DNA of 10,627 nt, from NCBI GenBank assembly GCA_903912795.1, contig CAIWIS010000780.1:1-10627 (forward strand), given 5' to 3'. Source of the DNA: an uncultured Bacteroidales bacterium (GTDB lineage Bacteria; Bacteroidota; Bacteroidia; Bacteroidales; Paludibacteraceae). Below the pieces are notes generated by a model. The model worked only from the letters and a program-made list of their open reading frames with translations, had not been told where the DNA came from and did not search any database. Shown in pieces: positions 6,538 to 10,627 of the stretch. Each line of letters starts with the position of its first letter. Within the stretch, counting starts at the first letter, position 1. A program made the translations under genes and the position numbers.

Positions 6538-8520
6538 ATGAAACGTTATCTTTTTCATTTACTGTTATTTACTTCGTTAGCACTGAGTGCTCAAAATGAT
6601 TTTACAAAATATAATTGGAATTCAATGCTTACTCCCAAAGGTGGCGATACAATTAAAGCTGTGAATGGTGCTGTAATATTGTTAGAACGGAGGATAACCG
6701 AGGTTTATTTAAACAAAGAAAATTTCTTTGAAGAAACTTTTATATTTCACAGAAAAATTAGAGTTGAATCACATGAAGCTGTAAATCAATTCAATAAAAT
6801 ATATATATCGCTAAATAATGTGATCGATATTATTGATGTTGCCGCACGCTTTATTTCACCTAGTGGAAAAGAAACCATAATTTCTAAAAATGAAATTAAA
6901 CAAATTGAGAATTTAGAAAATAAAGGTAGTTTCAAAACTTTTGTTATTGAAGGAGCTGAAACAGGTGGTCAAATTGAATATTATTATGTGCTTCACAAAA
7001 AATTTAATCCTTTTGGAGGTTTTTATGTTCAAGATGAAACTCCACGTGCAAATGTAGAAGCAATTTTTGTTTATCCTCAGAAGCTAAGTTATATGTTTCG
7101 TTGTAATAATGGTTTTCCAGCTTTTGTTGCTGACGAATCAAAAGAAAACAAAACTGACGAAAACAAAAACGACGATATTAAAATTACGCAACGAGCTTCA
7201 ATAAAATATGTATCTGGAATTTCGAAGGAAAAATATGCTTACTACGAACCAAACTTAATGAGTTATGACTTTACGCTAACATATAATAACTTTAATTCGT
7301 CATTGCGAGTATACTCATGGTCCAAGGCATGCGATAGATATTATAATGATTCTTATATATTTACAAAAGAAGAGAATTCGTCAGTAAATAAATTATTGAA
7401 AAAAATTGCATTAACAGCAACCGATTCAGAGGCAAAAATTAGACAAATTGAGAATTGGGTAAAACAAAACTTTAAAGTTGACAAAGACTTGGAAGATCAG
7501 TTGAGTTTGACCACTAATATTAATTTGAAACAATGTAATTTTAGTGCAATTTCTAAACTTTATGTTGGATTGTTTCAAGCTGCAGGAATCAATTTTGAAT
7601 TTATAAAAACAGGAGATGTAAGCATACAACCATTTCGCCGTGATTTTGATGCCAATAATTATTTAGATTATACCTTGATTTATTTTCCTGAAATAAATAA
7701 GTATTTAACTCCAGAGGATAATGATTATCGTCTGGGCATAATACCAGCTGAGTTACAAGGTGGTTATGGATTATTTATGAAGACTTTGGTTTATAACGAG
7801 TCAATTAAAACATTAGGTTATGAGATTCGTCAAATTCCTAAAGAATTAGGTGTTAATAATTCAGACTCACTTGATATCAAAGTTAGCATTGATGTTGATG
7901 CTAAGTTGTTGAAAACAAATACTAGAAGAGTAATGAATGGTGATTTTGCACGTTCATTTCAATCATTTATACACTTATTGGACGATAATAAAAAGAAAGA
8001 ATTGGTTGAATCTGTTTTTTCGATGGGAAAAGATAAAACTGAAGTGTTAAGTTCGAAAATTGAAAATAGTAGACCCGAAGATATCGGAGTAAAACCTATG
8101 ATTTGGGATTTGGAATTGCAGACCAAATCATTAATTGAAGAAGCGGGAGAGGACTTGTTGATAAAAATTGGCGAGACTATTGGACAACAATCTGAATTAT
8201 ATCAAGAAAATCAACGGGTTTTACCAATTACAATTGGCATTCTGCATGATTATTATAGGATAATAAAATTTACAATCCCCAAAGGGTATAAAGTGGATAA
8301 TTTGAAAGATTTAAATATGCATGTTGAGATGAAAACAAATGGTAAAACAGGATGCATATTTACATCGGAGGCTTCATTGAAAGATAATATAATTACCATT
8401 GAATCAAAAGAATATTATTTAGAATCTAGTTATCCGGCAAGCCGCTATGATGAATTCAGAAAAGTAATAAATGCGGCTGCCGATTTTAATAAAAAGATAT
8501 TGTTGCTGCGTAAAAATTGA
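6538..8520 (+). CDS. exported DUF3857 protein with degenerate transglutaminase-like domain
   Basis: A 660-residue paralogue, in architecture, of the preceding gene product. Signal peptide at residues 1-18 (LFHLLLFTSLALSA before QN), no lipobox. The DUF3857 domain spans about 45-215, including FISPSGKE, a G-x-IEYYY strand (144-150) and a charged Lys/Asn/Asp-rich insert (201-213). The transglutaminase-like core is about 285-410, followed by a DUF3858-like C-terminal beta region. Aligning IENWVKQNF, FQAAG and IIPAELQGG with the neighbour's equivalents places Phe335, Tyr375 (NYL for NHL) and Thr391 (YLTP for ILDG) where Cys, His and Asp are expected. A cysteine at 333 is two residues out of register. 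The domain is therefore probably inactive and may bind or regulate; the alignment is by eye. The ATG at 6538 directly follows an A-rich stretch with no Shine-Dalgarno site, and the 64-bp gap to the upstream gene holds no recognisable promoter or terminator, so I take it as the last gene of the operon. Confidence 0.87.
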   Translation: MKRYLFHLLLFTSLALSAQNDFTKYNWNSMLTPKGGDTIKAVNGAVILLERRITEVYLNKENFFEETFIFHRKIRVESHEAVNQFNKIYISLNNVIDIIDVAARFISPSGKETIISKNEIKQIENLENKGSFKTFVIEGAETGGQIEYYYVLHKKFNPFGGFYVQDETPRANVEAIFVYPQKLSYMFRCNNGFPAFVADESKENKTDENKNDDIKITQRASIKYVSGISKEKYAYYEPNLMSYDFTLTYNNFNSSLRVYSWSKACDRYYNDSYIFTKEENSSVNKLLKKIALTATDSEAKIRQIENWVKQNFKVDKDLEDQLSLTTNINLKQCNFSAISKLYVGLFQAAGINFEFIKTGDVSIQPFRRDFDANNYLDYTLIYFPEINKYLTPEDNDYRLGIIPAELQGGYGLFMKTLVYNESIKTLGYEIRQIPKELGVNNSDSLDIKVSIDVDAKLLKTNTRRVMNGDFARSFQSFIHLLDDNKKKELVESVFSMGKDKTEVLSSKIENSRPEDIGVKPMIWDLELQTKSLIEEAGEDLLIKIGETIGQQSELYQENQRVLPITIGILHDYYRIIKFTIPKGYKVDNLKDLNMHVEMKTNGKTGCIFTSEASLKDNIITIESKEYYLESSYPASRYDEFRKVINAAADFNKKILLLRKN

Positions 8521-8600
8521 TTTTTCAATTAACTGAAAGTTTAGAATGAGAGATCTAACTAATTTCTAATTTTAAAATTTATTCTCTATAATTTTCATAT

Positions 8601-8632
8601 TAGCAAACTGACACATTGGCAAATTGCCACAT
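8601..8632 (+). repeat. degenerate 8-bp tandem repeat with dyad at the metH promoter
   Basis: Four successive octamers share a pattern: TAGCAAAC, TGACACAT, TGGCAAAT, TGCCACAT. Units 1 and 3, and 2 and 4, are the closest, so it can also be read as a 16-bp repeat (13 of 16 positions identical). The second half contains the dyad TGGCAA-a-TTGCCA (8617-8629), which overlaps the -33 element of the metH promoter. It could be a regulator site or a remnant of a repeat family; neither can be shown from this window. Confidence 0.5.
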
Positions 8633-8646
8633 TTACAGTATCTTTG
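8616..8646 (+). promoter_or_regulatory. Bacteroidota-type promoter of metH
   Basis: TTG (8616-8618) and TATCTTTG (8639-8646) are 20 bp apart, matching the phylum's TTG-N19-21-TAnnTTTG consensus. The predicted start near 8652 leaves a leader of only about 20 bases before the metH ATG. That leaves no room for a cobalamin or SAM riboswitch downstream of this promoter, although metH genes are often under such control; any regulation here would have to act at the promoter, perhaps through the dyad at 8617-8629. No strong terminator for the preceding operon is seen in 8521-8600, only a weak AACT-gaa-AGTT hairpin (8531-8541). Confidence 0.72.
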
Positions 8647-8671
8647 CAGTTCGAAAATCAACTAATTGAAA

Positions 8672-10627
8672 ATGACTTTACAATCCCAACTCGAAAACCG
8701 CATCCTTATATTGGATGGTGCAATGGGAACCATGATACAGCGCCACAAATTACAGGAGGCTGATTATCGTGGTTCGCGCTTTGCAAATACCGAAATTTTA
8801 CAAAAAGGCAATAACGATTTATTAGTACTTTCGCAGCCTGAAATTATTTACGACATTCATAGTAAATACCTTGCTGCGGGTGCCGATATTATTGAAACTA
8901 ATACATTTAACGCGCAATCCATTTCGATGGACGATTACGGAATGAGTAGCTTGGTGCGCGAATTAAATCTGGAAGCAACCAAATTAGCTCGCAAAGCTGC
9001 AGATGAATTTACAGCTCAGAACCCTGCAAAACCTCGCTTTGTGGCAGGTGCTGTTGGCCCAACAAACAAAACAGCTTCCATGTCGCCCGATGTAAACAAC
9101 CCTGCATATCGTGCCGTAAGTTACGACGATTTAGTAGTGGCTTACAAAGAACAGATTATTGCATTAATTGAGGGTGGGGTAGATGCCTTACTTATTGAAA
9201 CTATATTTGATACACTCAATGCCAAAGCAGCTATTTTTGCGGCAGAAGAAGCAATGGCTGCAACATCAAAGCGTGTGGAAATTATGCTCTCGGCTACTGT
9301 AGCCGACACTAGCGGTCGGACACTCTCCGGACAAACTATTCGTGCATTTTTGGCTTCGGTTTCGCATGCCAATGTATTGTCGATTGGACTAAATTGTTCA
9401 TTTGGTGCCAAAGATTTAAAACCTTATCTGCACGAAATAAGTGGTTTAGCTTCGTGTTATGTAAGTGCATATCCTAATGCAGGTTTACCCAATCAGTTTG
9501 GCGAGTACGATGAAACACCAGAACGCATGGCCGAGCAGGTGGTGGAGTATTTCGACGAAAAACTTGTAAATATCATTGGTGGATGCTGTGGAACTTCACC
9601 TGATCATATTGCAACTTATCAAAAGCTAATTGAAAGTAAAACGGTGAGAGAAAAGCAAAAAGCTTCGACTGATTTAGAACTTTCGGGCCTTGAAGCATTG
9701 GTGATAAATAATGATTCTCTCTTTACCAACATCGGCGAAAGATGTAATGTAGCTGGTTCGCGTATGTTTTTACGTTTAATAAACGAAAAGAAATACGAAG
9801 AAGCTTTGACAATTGCCCGCAAACAAGTGGAAGACGGCGCACAAGTCATTGATATAAACATGGACGATGCCATGCTTGAGGCTAAGGAGGAAATGGTTAC
9901 TTTTCTGAATTACTTAGTTTCAGAACCCGAAATTTCGCGTGTACCCATTATGATTGATTCTTCGAAATGGGAAGTGATTGAAGCTGGACTTAAATGTGTA
10001 CAAGGTAAATGCATTGTAAACTCTATCAGTTTAAAAGAAGGCGAAGCTGACTTTTTGGATAAAGCTCGTAAAATTCGTGCGTATGGTGCTGCTGTAGTTG
10101 TGATGGCTTTCGATGAAAAAGGACAAGCTGATAGCTTTGAACGTAAAACGCAGATTTGCGAACGGGCTTATCGATTGTTGGTCGATAAAGTTGGTTTTCC
10201 ACCACAAGACATAATTTTTGACCCAAATGTGTTGGCAATAGCCACTGGTATAGAGGAACATAATAATTATGGCGTAGATTTTATAAATGCTACACGTTGG
10301 ATAAAACAAAACTTGCCTTATGCCAAAGTAAGTGGAGGTGTTAGTAATTTATCTTTCTCATTTAGAGGTAATAATGTGGTGCGTGAAGCTATTCACAGCG
10401 TGTTTTTGTATTATGCTATCAAAGAAGGCATGGATATGGGCATTGTAAATGCTGGCATGCTCCAAATTTACGAAGATATTGAACCCGAATTGCTTGAACA
10501 TGTTGAAGATGTGGTGCTTAATCGTAGACCTGATGCAACAGAGCGTATGATTGAATTAGCCGAAAAGGTTAAGAATCAAGCTTCTGGCGAAAAAGTGGAG
10601 AAAGTGGACGAATGGCGTTCCCGTGAG
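8672..10627 (+). CDS. metH: cobalamin-dependent methionine synthase, N-terminal part (cut by window end)
   Basis: Transfers the methyl group of 5-methyltetrahydrofolate, via cobalamin, to homocysteine, forming methionine and tetrahydrofolate in the cytoplasm. The frame is open for 652 codons to the last base of the window; the full protein is normally about 1200 residues. The homocysteine-binding domain starts with ILILDGAMGTMIQ (12-24) and has all three zinc-binding cysteines: Cys242 in GLNCSFG and Cys305/Cys306 in IGGCCGT, matching E. coli Cys247/310/311. The pterin-binding domain begins with NIGERCNVAGSRMF (353-366) and continues with DINMDD (394-399), IDSSKWEVIEAG and IVNSISLKEGE. The window stops at DEWRSRE, which in E. 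coli MetH marks the beginning of the helical cap over cobalamin, so the B12-binding and reactivation domains are not seen. The ATG at 8672 is supported by an in-frame TAA at 8663-8665. The first two domains are fused here, unlike in some Bacteroidota where the homocysteine domain is a separate gene. Its G+C is visibly higher than that of the upstream genes. Confidence 0.97.
   Translation, partial: MTLQSQLENRILILDGAMGTMIQRHKLQEADYRGSRFANTEILQKGNNDLLVLSQPEIIYDIHSKYLAAGADIIETNTFNAQSISMDDYGMSSLVRELNLEATKLARKAADEFTAQNPAKPRFVAGAVGPTNKTASMSPDVNNPAYRAVSYDDLVVAYKEQIIALIEGGVDALLIETIFDTLNAKAAIFAAEEAMAATSKRVEIMLSATVADTSGRTLSGQTIRAFLASVSHANVLSIGLNCSFGAKDLKPYLHEISGLASCYVSAYPNAGLPNQFGEYDETPERMAEQVVEYFDEKLVNIIGGCCGTSPDHIATYQKLIESKTVREKQKASTDLELSGLEALVINNDSLFTNIGERCNVAGSRMFLRLINEKKYEEALTIARKQVEDGAQVIDINMDDAMLEAKEEMVTFLNYLVSEPEISRVPIMIDSSKWEVIEAGLKCVQGKCIVNSISLKEGEADFLDKARKIRAYGAAVVVMAFDEKGQADSFERKTQICERAYRLLVDKVGFPPQDIIFDPNVLAIATGIEEHNNYGVDFINATRWIKQNLPYAKVSGGVSNLSFSFRGNNVVREAIHSVFLYYAIKEGMDMGIVNAGMLQIYEDIEPELLEHVEDVVLNRRPDATERMIELAEKVKNQASGEKVEKVDEWRSRE

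Noticed and set aside
8567..8578. Palindrome AATTTTAAAATT downstream of the third operon gene.
   Set aside because: Only A and T, with no following T run; in DNA this AT-rich it is expected by chance and would not make a stable terminator.
9142..9411. 89-codon open frame on the - strand inside metH, and similar - strand frames at 9619-9873 and 10026-10309.
   Set aside because: They lie opposite a clear metH reading frame with family motifs throughout; their translations are low-complexity or unrecognisable, as expected for antisense shadows.
1..10627. CRISPR array, insertion sequence, tRNA or rRNA genes, and phage or defence genes.
   Set aside because: No regularly spaced direct repeats, terminal inverted repeats, transposase motifs or stable RNA signatures were seen on either strand.

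Overview
The window looks like a piece of a Bacteroidota chromosome, probably from a Bacteroidales or Marinilabiliales-like bacterium. This is inferred from three things: AT-rich DNA; TTTG/TTG plus TAnnTTTG promoter boxes in place of sigma70-type boxes, with little use of Shine-Dalgarno sites; and exported DUF3857/transglutaminase-type and TPR-MORN proteins with signal peptides ending in SAQ, FSQ or NGQ. All genes found are on the + strand.

Layout: (1) 1-205 is a leader region with one plausible promoter box. (2) 206-907 encodes a small class I SAM-dependent methyltransferase of the type often found in polysaccharide or glycan gene clusters. (3) 908-1225 has no gene, but holds a clear intrinsic terminator (1090-1126) and a near-consensus Bacteroidota promoter (1162-1192). 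(4) 1226-8520 is a probable three-gene operon. It encodes a 1094-residue exported protein with N-terminal TPRs and a very long MORN-type array, an exported DUF3857-like protein with an intact Cys-His-Asp transglutaminase-type triad, and a second exported DUF3857 protein whose transglutaminase-like domain appears to have lost all three catalytic residues. (5) 8521-8671 is a short spacer with a degenerate 8-bp tandem repeat, a dyad and a very good promoter. (6) 8672 to the window end is the first 652 codons of metH, cobalamin-dependent methionine synthase, cut by the window edge just where the cobalamin-binding cap domain should begin.

How the parts may work together: metH is housekeeping and is transcribed from its own promoter. 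The methyltransferase is closed off by its terminator and seems unrelated to what follows. The three middle genes are all predicted to be exported by Sec, the first two overlap, and no promoter or terminator is evident inside the block. They are best read as one envelope module: a large repeat scaffold, a possible papain-fold enzyme (protease, amidase or cross-linker) and a catalytically dead relative that may bind or regulate. No function for this trio is known to me; it is the most interesting part of the window, but the proposal is inference.
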